Shown: positions 5,999 through 13,063 of the stretch, in pieces
How positions within the stretch are numbered: position 1 is the first letter of the stretch
Layout: the number at the start of each line of letters is the position of its first letter
Assembly: GCA_913009315.1 (NCBI GenBank)
Contig: CAJVZA010000055.1
Location: forward strand, 1 to 14,094
DNA from: an uncultured Hippea sp.
GTDB taxonomy: Bacteria > Campylobacterota_A > Desulfurellia > JAADFJ01
DNA: 14,094 nt
Reading direction: 5' to 3'
Program-made: the position numbers and the translations under genes
Notes under the pieces: model-generated
Databases searched by the model: none
What the model was told of the DNA's origin: nothing
The model's input: the letters and a program-made list of their open reading frames with translations, nothing else

Positions 5999-6055
5999 CG
6001 AATTCGAACCCTCAAATTTGAACGCCGGAATTAATATGGAAGGTATTTTGTGCAA

Positions 6056-7894
6056 TCAGAATTTGAGTTTCTGGATCTCCTTTTCATCTTTTTTGTCTAT
6101 TATGAATATTATTATATCGCTTTGTTTAAGCAAAAGATCATTTTTGGGATATATCCATTTTTTGCCGCGTTTTATGAGTATTATTTCGAATGTATATTTT
6201 GTAGAAATCTCTTCTATGGTTTTTCCATGTAAATTTTCAATCGTTTTTTGCCGGATCGCTTTTTCTGATTCATTTAAAAATTCAAAAACTGTTGGGCTGT
6301 CTATGGCCTTTTCTACGGTTTTTAGTAATTGTTCCGTATAAACCAGCGGCACAATACCATTTTCCTTAAAAAGTTTTCTATTTTTGGGTTCATTATCGCG
6401 GGCGAACAGTTGAGTTATATCGTATCTTTCTTCAAATATCCCTGCTATTTTGATGTTCGTTCTATCATCGTTCGTCAGCAATAAAACCTTATCATATTTT
6501 TTTGGTTTTAGTTTGTCCAGTATTTCAACATTGCTGCCGTCACCGCAATGAACAGAGATATTTTTCATCTCGAGTTTTTGACAGGCTTGCTTATCTTTTT
6601 CAATCACCACCACATCTTTTTGTTTTTTTGAGAACATTTCAGCAACATCGCTGCCTATCCTGCCTCCGCCCACTATTATGATTTTGGAAGAGTGAGATGA
6701 TAAAATCTGTTTTTTGATTATACTGAACAAAGTTGGTGAGATAACGCTGGAAACGATAGCGAGAATAATTATAGCAGAATTAAATTCTTCATTTATAATA
6801 CCCAATTTTAATCCTATCAGAGAAGCTGCTATAATCAGACTTAATCTGCCGCTCAATAAAATTCCGCCTGCAATCGTATCTTTCAGAGAAAAGAGGATTT
6901 TTAACGGTAAGGATGCTATAATCTTGATGAAAAAACTTCCAATGACAATAATCAAAATGATAATTATTATATTTTGTATATTCGAAGGCATAACCGCTAT
7001 GGCGCCCTGATATATAAAAAAGAACGGTATAAAAAATCCATAGCCGATAGCATCAAGTTTCATTTTTATTATATCCGATTCCATATCAGTTGTCTTAGAA
7101 ATAATAATTCCTGCTAAAAAACTTACCATAATCAGTTCGATACCGAACTTATTTGCCAGATATAAGAAAACGAACAGAATGGCAAAAGAGCCTCTTACGG
7201 CTACCTGGATATCATTTTTATACTTAATCGAGTGTATTATCTTGTTTATCCACCTGTTGTCGGCTAAAAACCGCATTATTTTATTGATTGTGAAAGTTGC
7301 GATCAGCAGGATGAAAATCATAAGAAAATTGACAATTCCATATTTATTTTCTTTCAAAAGAGAGAAGACAGTTATCATGAAAAGTGTTGACAGGTCGGCT
7401 ATCAGAGCACTTGTCATAAGTATCTGCCTGTAGGATTTTTTTAGATCAAGCCGCGATTTAAGCGTTGGAAAGACAACCGCAACGGATGTTGTGGAAAAAA
7501 TAAGAGCTAAATAAATCTTGCTTGTGGAAAAATGAAATGTTTCTACTAAAAATATCGAAAACAGATATGACAAGGATAGCGTAAAAACAAATATGAGCGT
7601 TGATATAAATAGAGGTGAATGAAAAAATCTTTTTGCCGATACGCTTTGTTCTTTGAATTCAACCTCAAGACCGCTTAGAAACATGAGATAGATGAGTCCG
7701 AACATAGACAAGAATTCCAAAGCAGGTATATCTGTTCTTATAATATGGAATCCGCTTCTGCCCAGAATTAATCCTGCTACTATTTCAAGGGCAACAGACG
7801 GTATCATGCCCTTAAAAGATTTGGCTGAAACAAAAGGTATTATAAAACTCATCAGAGCTATTATTGCCAATGAGTTAATTCCGTAATTATTCAT
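6056..7894 (-). CDS. Kef-type monovalent cation:proton antiporter with TrkA (RCK) regulatory domain
   Basis: The 612-residue product is a full-length CPA2 transporter. Residues from about 10 to 390 form the Na+/H+ exchanger membrane domain with roughly a dozen helices, including the usual early ALEIVAGLILG helix. A TrkA-N Rossmann domain follows, with the nucleotide-binding GGGRIG at 409-414 and VVVIEKD after it. The last ~75 residues, ending in QSDIIIFIIDKKDEKEIQKL, fit a TrkA-C domain. It would exchange K+ or Na+ for protons across the inner membrane, gated by NAD(H) or another ligand. Length and domain order are normal. The ATG at 7894 starts 23 bases after the stop of the EamA gene, with a weak GAGAG ribosome site, so both genes share a transcript. 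Confidence 0.93.
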   Translation of the reverse strand: MNNYGINSLAIIALMSFIIPFVSAKSFKGMIPSVALEIVAGLILGRSGFHIIRTDIPALEFLSMFGLIYLMFLSGLEVEFKEQSVSAKRFFHSPLFISTLIFVFTLSLSYLFSIFLVETFHFSTSKIYLALIFSTTSVAVVFPTLKSRLDLKKSYRQILMTSALIADLSTLFMITVFSLLKENKYGIVNFLMIFILLIATFTINKIMRFLADNRWINKIIHSIKYKNDIQVAVRGSFAILFVFLYLANKFGIELIMVSFLAGIIISKTTDMESDIIKMKLDAIGYGFFIPFFFIYQGAIAVMPSNIQNIIIIILIIVIGSFFIKIIASLPLKILFSLKDTIAGGILLSGRLSLIIAASLIGLKLGIINEEFNSAIIILAIVSSVISPTLFSIIKKQILSSHSSKIIIVGGGRIGSDVAEMFSKKQKDVVVIEKDKQACQKLEMKNISVHCGDGSNVEILDKLKPKKYDKVLLLTNDDRTNIKIAGIFEERYDITQLFARDNEPKNRKLFKENGIVPLVYTEQLLKTVEKAIDSPTVFEFLNESEKAIRQKTIENLHGKTIEEISTKYTFEIILIKRGKKWIYPKNDLLLKQSDIIIFIIDKKDEKEIQKLKF

Positions 7895-7917
7895 TTATTT
7901 TTACTCTCATATATTAT

Positions 7918-8781
7918 CTATCTTTTTATGGAATTATAAAGGGCAAAGAGCACAAGAATACCGCCTGAAATCTGTTTTAGTGTAAGACCTTCCGAGAGAA
8001 GCAAAAATGCCCATATTATTGAAAGTACCGGTTCAAACAGTATAGAGAGTGAAACAACAAAAGCAGGGACCTTTTTCAACGCATAGCTGAAACCGGTATG
8101 GCCTATAAGCTGGGGTATAAGCCCAAGACATACAAGATACAGATAATCTTTGTTTGAAAAACCTATAAGAGGAGAATCTGTAAAAAGTACCGGAAAAATA
8201 AGGAAAAACGCTGTTGCCGGATAGAGAATTGCGATATAGTTTGCCGTTCCAACGGTTTGGCGAACCTTCTGTCCAATCATTAGATATCCTGCTATGCTTG
8301 CCGCTGCTATAGTTGCCAGCAGATCGCCCATAAGATTTTTGGAATTTGCAGCTAAATTAAGATCAGATGATCCTATAAGAATTATACCGAAGATTGCGAT
8401 AACTGTTGAAATAATATCCTTTGTTTTAGGCTTTTTTCTTAAGAAAACCAATGAAAAAAACATTATAAAAAGCGGGCTTATTGCAACAAGAACAATTGAA
8501 CTGGCAACCGAAGTGAATTTAAGAGACAACGTCCATAATGTGAAATCGCCTGCCAAAAAAAATGCAGAGAGAATCGAAAGCAGCAGCTCTTTTCTACTCA
8601 ATGAGCCTAATTGCTTCTGAAAGTAAACCGGTGCAATGAATAGTGAGCTTGTAAGCATTCTCCAGAATGCAATTGAAGGGCTTGGTACGTCGCTAAGCAG
8701 CTTAATCCAAATTGCCGCAGTTGATACGCTGACTACAGATACGAACAGCACTAAATATTGTTTTCTAACTTTTTGCTCCAT
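7918..8781 (-). CDS. EamA/DMT-superfamily transporter
   Basis: The 287-residue product has ten predicted membrane helices arranged as two EamA repeats. The first repeat shows the typical early 'AIWIKLLSDVPSPSIAFWRM' segment and ends near FGIILIG; the second begins around MGDLLATIAAASIAGYLMIG and ends with FEPVLSIIWAFLLLSEGLT, the characteristic last-helix pattern of the family. Such proteins export or import small metabolites; the substrate cannot be read from the sequence. It is the first gene of a two-gene operon with the antiporter and is divergent from the DUF554 gene, with 51 bases between the start codons. There is no strong ribosome binding site, and the predicted leader is short (about 12 bases). 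Confidence 0.92.
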   Translation of the reverse strand: MEQKVRKQYLVLFVSVVSVSTAAIWIKLLSDVPSPSIAFWRMLTSSLFIAPVYFQKQLGSLSRKELLLSILSAFFLAGDFTLWTLSLKFTSVASSIVLVAISPLFIMFFSLVFLRKKPKTKDIISTVIAIFGIILIGSSDLNLAANSKNLMGDLLATIAAASIAGYLMIGQKVRQTVGTANYIAILYPATAFFLIFPVLFTDSPLIGFSNKDYLYLVCLGLIPQLIGHTGFSYALKKVPAFVVSLSILFEPVLSIIWAFLLLSEGLTLKQISGGILVLFALYNSIKR

Positions 8782-8797
8782 AAAGCCGAACTTTCAT

Positions 8798-8824
8798 TTG
8801 ACTATATAGTATGCCGGTTATAAA
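8798..8824 (+). promoter_or_regulatory. Predicted promoter of the DUF554 gene, near-leaderless
   Basis: TTGACT (8798-8803), a 15-base spacer and TATAAA (8819-8824) lie 8 bases before the ATG at 8833, with no ribosome binding site between. Transcription would start at or just before the start codon. The layout is closely shared with 9562-9589. Confidence 0.45.
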
Positions 8825-8829
8825 GTAAA
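8801..8829 (-). promoter_or_regulatory. Predicted promoter of the EamA-antiporter operon
   Basis: On the minus strand: TTTACT (8829-8824), a 17-base spacer and TATAGT (8806-8801), with the start codon at 8781. It overlaps the opposing DUF554 promoter almost completely, so the two transcripts may compete for polymerase. Confidence 0.45.
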
Positions 8830-8832
8830 CAG

Positions 8833-9507
8833 ATGATTGTTGGAACTATCGTTAATACGTTTGCTGTGGTTGCGGGTTCTGCTGCAGGCCTTATAATAAA
8901 AAAAAGCTTGCCGGAACAGACAAAAAATCGTTTTTTTGAAATTATCGGGCTTTTTACGATTGTATTGGGATTGAAAATGGCGATAACCATGAAAAATCCA
9001 ATTGCTCTTATAATCGGACTGCTTGTGGGCTGGCTGATCGGAAAACTGTTGAAGCTTGACAGAAATTTTAGAAAAATCGGATCTGTTTTTGGAAAATTTT
9101 CCAGAGACGAAAGTCTTTTTTCTGAAGGATTTACTACGGCGTTTGTGCTTTTTTGTGCAGGTTCATTGACAATTATCGGTGCACTGGATGAGGGATTGAG
9201 AGGCGATCCTACGCTGCTCCTGACGAAATCTGTTATGGATGGGTTTTCGTCGGTAATTTTATCTTCAGTTTACGGCATAGGAGTGATGTTTGCGGCCGTT
9301 CCGCTTTTTTTATTCCAGAGTTCTATTACATTATCTGCTTCATTTTCTAAACTGTTTTTGCTGCCTCCGGTTATTGGCGACATAAATTCAACGGGAGGAG
9401 TTTTAGTACTCGCTATCGGCATAGAGCTTTTATTTAGAAAAAAACTTTTGGTTATTGAACTTTTGCCTGCTATTGTCGTTGTGCCTCTTATATCTGCTCT
9501 ATTTTAG
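8833..9507 (+). CDS. DUF554 family membrane protein
   Basis: The 224-residue product has the family's recognisable start (MIVGTIVNTFAVVAGSAAGL), the IGLFTIVLGLKMA helix, a TAFVLFCAGSLTIIGALDEGLRGDPTLLL segment in the middle (highly conserved in DUF554, the YqgA/YdfK type), and the GDINSTGGVLVLAIGIELL helix near the end. It is an inner-membrane protein with about seven helices; a transport role is often suggested but not shown. Length is normal. There is no ribosome binding site before the ATG; instead a promoter lies directly upstream, which suggests a leaderless message. The next gene in the same direction, DUF1614, has its own similar promoter. Confidence 0.93.
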   Translation: MIVGTIVNTFAVVAGSAAGLIIKKSLPEQTKNRFFEIIGLFTIVLGLKMAITMKNPIALIIGLLVGWLIGKLLKLDRNFRKIGSVFGKFSRDESLFSEGFTTAFVLFCAGSLTIIGALDEGLRGDPTLLLTKSVMDGFSSVILSSVYGIGVMFAAVPLFLFQSSITLSASFSKLFLLPPVIGDINSTGGVLVLAIGIELLFRKKLLVIELLPAIVVVPLISALF

Positions 9508-9561
9508 ACGAAACTTTGCCTTGAAACATCTGAGAATGAGCGAAATGATTGCTTTTTTTGC

Positions 9562-9589
9562 TTGACTAATTTTATGCAGAGTATAAAAT
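9562..9589 (+). promoter_or_regulatory. Predicted promoter of the DUF1614 gene, near-leaderless
   Basis: TTGACT (9562-9567) and TAAAAT (9584-9589, inside TATAAAAT) are separated by 16 bases and end 7 bases before the ATG at 9597. There is no ribosome binding site between. TTGACTA, TATGC, TATAAA and CAGATG occur in the same order as upstream of the DUF554 gene. Confidence 0.45.
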
Positions 9590-9596
9590 AACGCAG

Positions 9597-10259
9597 ATGT
9601 TTCTGATACCTTATGCTCTTATGTCGCTTCTGCTATTGATTTTGGCCGTTGTTGTTCTTTTTTTTCTGATACAGATTGGAATTGTAGTAAAGAGCTTCGA
9701 GAAGCTGCATCTTTCAAGGCGGGCAGTTTTTATTTTACTTATTTCAAGCTGGCTTGGAAGTTTTATCAATATACCGATTGCTACAATAAGCGCCGGCGGC
9801 ATTTCTTCTCAAACGTCACATATTTTTTCACCTTTTTTTGATTATGCCGTTAACTCCGGTTATAATATTATAGCAATTAATGTCGGGGGGGCTCTTATAC
9901 CGATTATGATATCCGCCTGGCTGATTGCAAAAAGCAACATACCGATATCAAAAATAATTATAGCCGTTTTGATAGTTGGATCTATAATGTATAAACTTGC
10001 TTATCCTGTCAACGGAGTCGGTATAGCAGTTCCTATGCTTCTTCCACCTCTGATTGCCGCGGTATGCGCACTTATAATCTCTCCCAAAAACAGCGCACCG
10101 GTTGCTTATATTTCAGGTTCGATGGGTGTTTTGATTGGCGCCGATCTGCTGCATATAGGTGATCCCGAGTTGCTTGGAAGCGGGGTGCTCTCAATTGGAG
10201 GGGCAGGGACATTTGACGGTATTTTTCTGGCCGGATTAGTGGCGGTTATACTTGCTTGA
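9597..10259 (+). CDS. DUF1614 family membrane protein
   Basis: The 220-residue product has about seven hydrophobic helices and strings that I associate with DUF1614: a WLGSFINIPIA helix end, the AINVGGALIPIMISAWLI helix, YPVNGVGIAVPMLLPPLIAA, and the final GADLLHIGDPELLGSGVLSIGGAGTFDGIFLAG, a conserved glycine-rich region. It is an inner-membrane protein of unknown function found in bacteria and archaea. Length is normal and both ends look intact. The last 154 bases are overlapped on the other strand by the extended reading frame of the NERD gene; the DUF1614 frame is clearly the real coding frame there. A miniature palindromic element begins 11 bases after its stop codon. Confidence 0.9.
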   Translation: MFLIPYALMSLLLLILAVVVLFFLIQIGIVVKSFEKLHLSRRAVFILLISSWLGSFINIPIATISAGGISSQTSHIFSPFFDYAVNSGYNIIAINVGGALIPIMISAWLIAKSNIPISKIIIAVLIVGSIMYKLAYPVNGVGIAVPMLLPPLIAAVCALIISPKNSAPVAYISGSMGVLIGADLLHIGDPELLGSGVLSIGGAGTFDGIFLAGLVAVILA

Positions 10260-11143
10260 AAACATATGATGAGACCACTGCACAGTAAGCTGTGAATTTG
10301 CTTATTGTGCAGTGGTCTCATGATTCCTGTATTTACGGCACTTTTATTTGAACTTGTGCAGTCTTTGATGTATCTGCACTTCGGATATGCGCTGCATGCC
10401 CAAAATTTTTTGCCTGTGTTATTTCCTTTTCTCGCGATACGCAAAACCATAGGGCTGCCGCATTTTGGACATACTCTGCTGTTTTGTTTCTGCGATACGA
10501 TATCTTTCACATAATTTATATGATCTCTATGCGTCTTGAATGACCGAGTCAGTCTTCCGGATTCAATCTCTTTCACTATTTTTTCCACTTGATCATCAGA
10601 CAAAACAATATCTTTTTTTGATTTGATATATCTAATGTAACCTAATCCATAGGTAACATTTGCAGGCATTTTAGTTTTAAATATGCTGTCTCCAACAAAT
10701 ACAAGCAGTGAATGCACCTGATCATCTTTTAATCCAAGCAGCGATTCGAGTGTTTTTATATGTTTATAATTCTGACGAAGCGGATTCTGAAATTTGTTCG
10801 AATATTTATATATCTTTTGTGTCCATGTTTTTTGATCCGGATCTCCAAATATCCAACCCTTAAGATTTTTTGTTTCAACAACAAAAACACCATATTTTGA
10901 AACAATAATATGGTCAATTTGTGTTGTTCCGTCTTCCGTTAGCAACGTGACATTCTTTATAAGACAATACTCCTTTTTGTTGAGCATCATCTTTGCCAAA
11001 ACATTCACGATAAACTCACCGATAATGCCTTTAAACCAAGAAGATTTCAGAATAATGATTATTATTACAGCAGGTATCAAAAACCAGGCTGCGCTAAGCA
11101 GTCCTTTTATCGCACCTTTGGCAATTGTTGATGAAAAGTTCAT
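10106..11143 (-). CDS. Membrane-anchored NERD nuclease-related protein with zinc ribbon; C-terminus extended antisense
   Basis: A hydrophobic helix (residues 18-32) anchors the N-terminus. The NERD domain follows, with the restriction-endonuclease-like set E43, D77 (QIDHI) and E90/K92 (VETK), so it may cut or bind nucleic acid. Residues 225-256 are a topoisomerase-type zinc ribbon: C225-x2-C228 and C250-x5-C256. Both domains look intact. The frame has no stop after the ribbon: codons 275-292 are the miniature palindromic element, and about the last 50 residues are antisense to DUF1614 and look non-native (Pro/Ser-rich). The original stop has probably been lost. GAGGAG precedes the ATG at 11143. 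It lies 36 bases after the zinc-finger gene and is likely the last gene of the operon starting at 13388. Confidence 0.85.
   Translation of the reverse strand: MNFSSTIAKGAIKGLLSAAWFLIPAVIIIIILKSSWFKGIIGEFIVNVLAKMMLNKKEYCLIKNVTLLTEDGTTQIDHIIVSKYGVFVVETKNLKGWIFGDPDQKTWTQKIYKYSNKFQNPLRQNYKHIKTLESLLGLKDDQVHSLLVFVGDSIFKTKMPANVTYGLGYIRYIKSKKDIVLSDDQVEKIVKEIESGRLTRSFKTHRDHINYVKDIVSQKQNSRVCPKCGSPMVLRIARKGNNTGKKFWACSAYPKCRYIKDCTSSNKSAVNTGIMRPLHNKQIHSLLCSGLIICFQASITATNPARKIPSNVPAPPIESTPLPSNSGSPICSRSAPIKTPIEPEI
10271..10319. mobile_element. 49-bp miniature palindromic element with 5-bp target duplication
   Basis: The arms GAGACCACTGCACAGTAAGC (10271-10290) and their complement (10300-10319) differ by one base and enclose 9 bases. 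ATGAT occurs directly on both sides (10266-10270 and 10320-10324); because the flanks are direct and not inverted repeats, they read as a target-site duplication. Element plus one duplication is 54 bases, exactly 18 codons, and adds an open stretch (RPLHNKQIHSLLCSGL) to the NERD frame. No transposase is nearby, so it would be a non-autonomous MITE. The arms are reminiscent of IS ends starting GAGACC, which is memory only. Confidence 0.75.
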
Positions 11144-11179
11144 TTTTGATGCTCCTCTGTATGATTTTGTTTGATTATT

Positions 11180-11872
11180 TTATCTCGTTTCTTTGTCTGA
11201 TTGATGTTCGCTGAATCCACTTCTCCTCCCATAATACATTCTCTTGATCGTTGTATCCGATAATCTATATCCCGTCTTTTCTGCCGCCACCTTTGCGATT
11301 GCAGTAAAAGATAACACATTCTCATCTCTCAACCTCTTTATCATAGCAGCATCCATATGTTTTAGAGACTCACTCGGCTTCTTTGCTCTGCCGGCTTTAC
11401 TTTGATAGCCCTTCTTTATCCTGTATTCCAACGTCTGCTTCGACTTTTTGTAGCTGTGCGGTCGGACATCTCCTTTTGTAAATATCTTTCTACCTGCCGA
11501 TGTCGCTTCGTCTTTCCCAAACTTTCTTCTAATCGCTATTTGTCTCCAGTGATCAGAAAGCTTTCTGCAGCATAGAGGTTGCCCTTTATTTAATCCAAAT
11601 CTTTGCTTGTATTCCGCAACCGTTAAATTGTGTTTGGACAGATGAGGAGCATTGATTGTCTGCATCCACATGCCGCAGACAGCGCATTGAACTTTATCGT
11701 CTCCGATTAGTTCCCAAACCTTGTCGGTTTTCGGCAGTTCACAGTATTGATCAAGATGATATCGATCTATCAGGCAACGAACTTGTTTGGGGGTGAGGCG
11801 CAGAGCTGCGGCCATCTCTTCGATGGTCATTGTGCGGACGGCAGTTTTGATGAAGGAGAGGTTATCAGCCAT
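11180..11872 (-). CDS. MucR/Ros-like zinc-finger DNA-binding protein
   Basis: The 230-residue product looks like a DNA-binding regulator with three parts. Residues 15-40 (MTIEEMAAALRLTPKQVRCLI) form a helix-turn-helix. The centre is a Ros/MucR-type zinc finger: C63-x2-C66, ten residues, H77-x3-H81, followed by NLTVAEYKQRFGL and then PLC, the family's 'HL...H.mt.eeYr..f.l....PL' pattern. The basic C-terminal third (KKSKQTLEYRIKKGYQSKAGRAKK) ends in another helix-turn-helix-like stretch (SFTAIAKVAAEKTGYRLSDTTIKRMY). Its ATG at 11872 overlaps the preceding gene's stop by 8 bases, so translation is coupled. It may regulate its own operon or give DNA specificity to a neighbouring nuclease; the latter is conjecture. 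Confidence 0.8.
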   Translation of the reverse strand: MADNLSFIKTAVRTMTIEEMAAALRLTPKQVRCLIDRYHLDQYCELPKTDKVWELIGDDKVQCAVCGMWMQTINAPHLSKHNLTVAEYKQRFGLNKGQPLCCRKLSDHWRQIAIRRKFGKDEATSAGRKIFTKGDVRPHSYKKSKQTLEYRIKKGYQSKAGRAKKPSESLKHMDAAMIKRLRDENVLSFTAIAKVAAEKTGYRLSDTTIKRMYYGRRSGFSEHQSDKETR

Positions 11873-12431
11873 CGGACATCCAATCTAAAGTTTGCGTTAA
11901 TTTATTGCGAATATAGTTATAAAATTGTGCAGGTATAAGTTCTTTGTATGTTTGAGTCAGAAGCAGATATTTTTTAAGCCGTCTCTCTTCTTCTTCCGGA
12001 TTTCCCCCTTCTGTTAAATCAATGATATATTCCTCGATATTGTCTATGATATTACGAAAGGGAAGATCGGGAATGAGCTCTGCTGCAGATATTATTCTGC
12101 CGTTAATGAAACGATTATCTGATTTTAAATATTCATAATCATGATGGATGATATAGTAAATCAATTGCGATATTCCTGATCCTGTATTCTGCTCATTTTC
12201 GCATTGGAAATGATAATTCAGGCAATTATCATGCCTATGCAGTAAAGAAACATTGCCAAAAAAAGAAAGGCTAAATGGCAATTTTTGATCATAATACAAT
12301 ACCCATTGCCCATTATCTGTTGTTAATTGGTAAAAGTTACCTCCTTCCAGCAGCTGCGCTATGATTTTAGGCTTTTCTGTATTTCTAACTACTTGAACAG
12401 CATTGTATCTATTTGCTTGTTTTTTACCCAA
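11865..12431 (-). CDS. Unknown protein, main open portion of an interrupted gene
   Basis: From a TTG at 12431 there are 188 open codons. I do not recognise the product; it looks soluble, with beta-rich segments (NFYQLTTDNGQWVLYYDQ), a histidine-rich patch (LLHRHDNCLNYHF) and an acidic helical end (GGNPEEEERRLKKYLLL). The TTG has no ribosome binding site, and the same frame continues upstream in protein-like sequence (AWNIGEISAGRRTIKIRI) to a TAA at 12494-12492, beyond which it is open again to a well-placed ATG at 12539. The natural gene is therefore probably 12539-11865 (225 codons) with a stop at codon 16. Its end overlaps the zinc-finger gene, and its natural start overlaps the PIN gene. 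Confidence 0.7.
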   Translation of the reverse strand: MGKKQANRYNAVQVVRNTEKPKIIAQLLEGGNFYQLTTDNGQWVLYYDQKLPFSLSFFGNVSLLHRHDNCLNYHFQCENEQNTGSGISQLIYYIIHHDYEYLKSDNRFINGRIISAAELIPDLPFRNIIDNIEEYIIDLTEGGNPEEEERRLKKYLLLTQTYKELIPAQFYNYIRNKLTQTLDWMSDG

Positions 12432-12539
12432 TATTCTTATTTTGATTGTTCGTCGACCGGCAGATATTTCTCCAATATTCCAAGCAAAATTTTACTTGAC
12501 AACTTGCCGACATATAAAATTGTCAAAGGTATTTTTCAT
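12432..12539 (-). pseudogene. 5' portion of the interrupted gene, with in-frame TAA
   Basis: The ATG at 12539-12537 overlaps the PIN gene's stop as ATGA and has GGGAG 5 bases upstream, the best start in the region. It gives MKNTFDNFICRQVVK, then TAA (12494-12492), then NFAWNIGEISAGRRTIK in the same frame, leading without a break into the 188-codon frame. A single C-to-T change (CAA to TAA) would explain it. Alternatives are a sequencing error, translation restarting after a short leader peptide, or readthrough. The region also has TTGACAA / TTGTCAA arms 17 bases apart (12497-12527). Confidence 0.6.
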
Positions 12540-13063
12540 TCTGTCTCCCTTTCTATTGTTTCCATCCTCTCAATCCAGCCAATCTCATCAAAATCGGTAT
12601 TTGATGAAAGGAGGTATTTAAGGTTAAATCTTTGCATGGTTTCTAAAATCATGGCATCATTTCCAAAAAGTCCATACGTTTCCATTATAACTTGGAATTT
12701 TTTCAGAGCAGAATAATTTATCTCTTTAATATCCGGTTTCAGAATTCTGATAAACTCTATAACCTTTTTTATATCTTCTGCAAGCAGTTTTGTTTTCTCT
12801 TTATCTTTCCTTAACTTCTGAATCACCTTGTTATCTATCCCGAACCTGATTTTTGCCGAAATTATCATTACCTTAAAGAAAACTTCATCCAAGACTCTTG
12901 TTGTTGTGATTAGATTTAGCCAGTCTGTTTCAGCCAGTTTAAATATCTCTTTTGTAATATTGCTGCATTCTCCGGTAAAAAAGTAGATAAAGGCATTTGA
13001 ATCAACAAATATTTTCTTTCGGTAGAGCCGTTTTGCATCAAGATTCATAGTAAAGCTTTTCAT
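12536..13063 (-). CDS. PIN-domain ribonuclease (VapC-like toxin)
   Basis: The product is a PIN-domain protein with the metal-binding acidic residues in order: D21 in FVDSNAFIYFF, E60 in RVLDEVFF, D136 in LFGNDAMILE and D157 in SSNTDFDEI. PIN proteins cut RNA and are often toxins of VapBC modules. Length (about 170 residues) is slightly above a minimal VapC because of a basic helical insert at about 70-100 (KIRFGIDNKVIQKLRKDKEK). The start may be the ATG at 13063 or that at 13048; both overlap the end of the upstream gene, which is typical of a toxin behind its antitoxin. The stop overlaps the start of the next gene as ATGA. No catalytic residue is missing, so it could be active. Confidence 0.85.
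   Translation of the reverse strand: MKSFTMNLDAKRLYRKKIFVDSNAFIYFFTGECSNITKEIFKLAETDWLNLITTTRVLDEVFFKVMIISAKIRFGIDNKVIQKLRKDKEKTKLLAEDIKKVIEFIRILKPDIKEINYSALKKFQVIMETYGLFGNDAMILETMQRFNLKYLLSSNTDFDEIGWIERMETIERETE

Noticed and set aside
5999-6030. Possible tRNA T-arm (TTCGAACCCT) or tRNA fragment
   Set aside because: The flanking bases do not form a T-stem on either strand, and no anticodon or acceptor arm is present; the resemblance is one short string beside the GC-rich palindrome.
5949-6341. Plus-strand frame of 130 codons over the GC palindrome and antiporter 3' end
   Set aside because: It is the antisense shadow of the antiporter joined to the palindrome.
10270-10320. Bidirectional terminator between DUF1614 and NERD genes
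   Set aside because: The hairpin lacks U-tracts on both sides and is flanked by direct ATGAT repeats, which fits an inserted element better.
12492-12494. Reassigned TAA codon (alternative genetic code)
   Set aside because: Several clear genes in the window end normally at TAA (for example 617-619 and 1534-1536), so a nonsense change or error is simpler.
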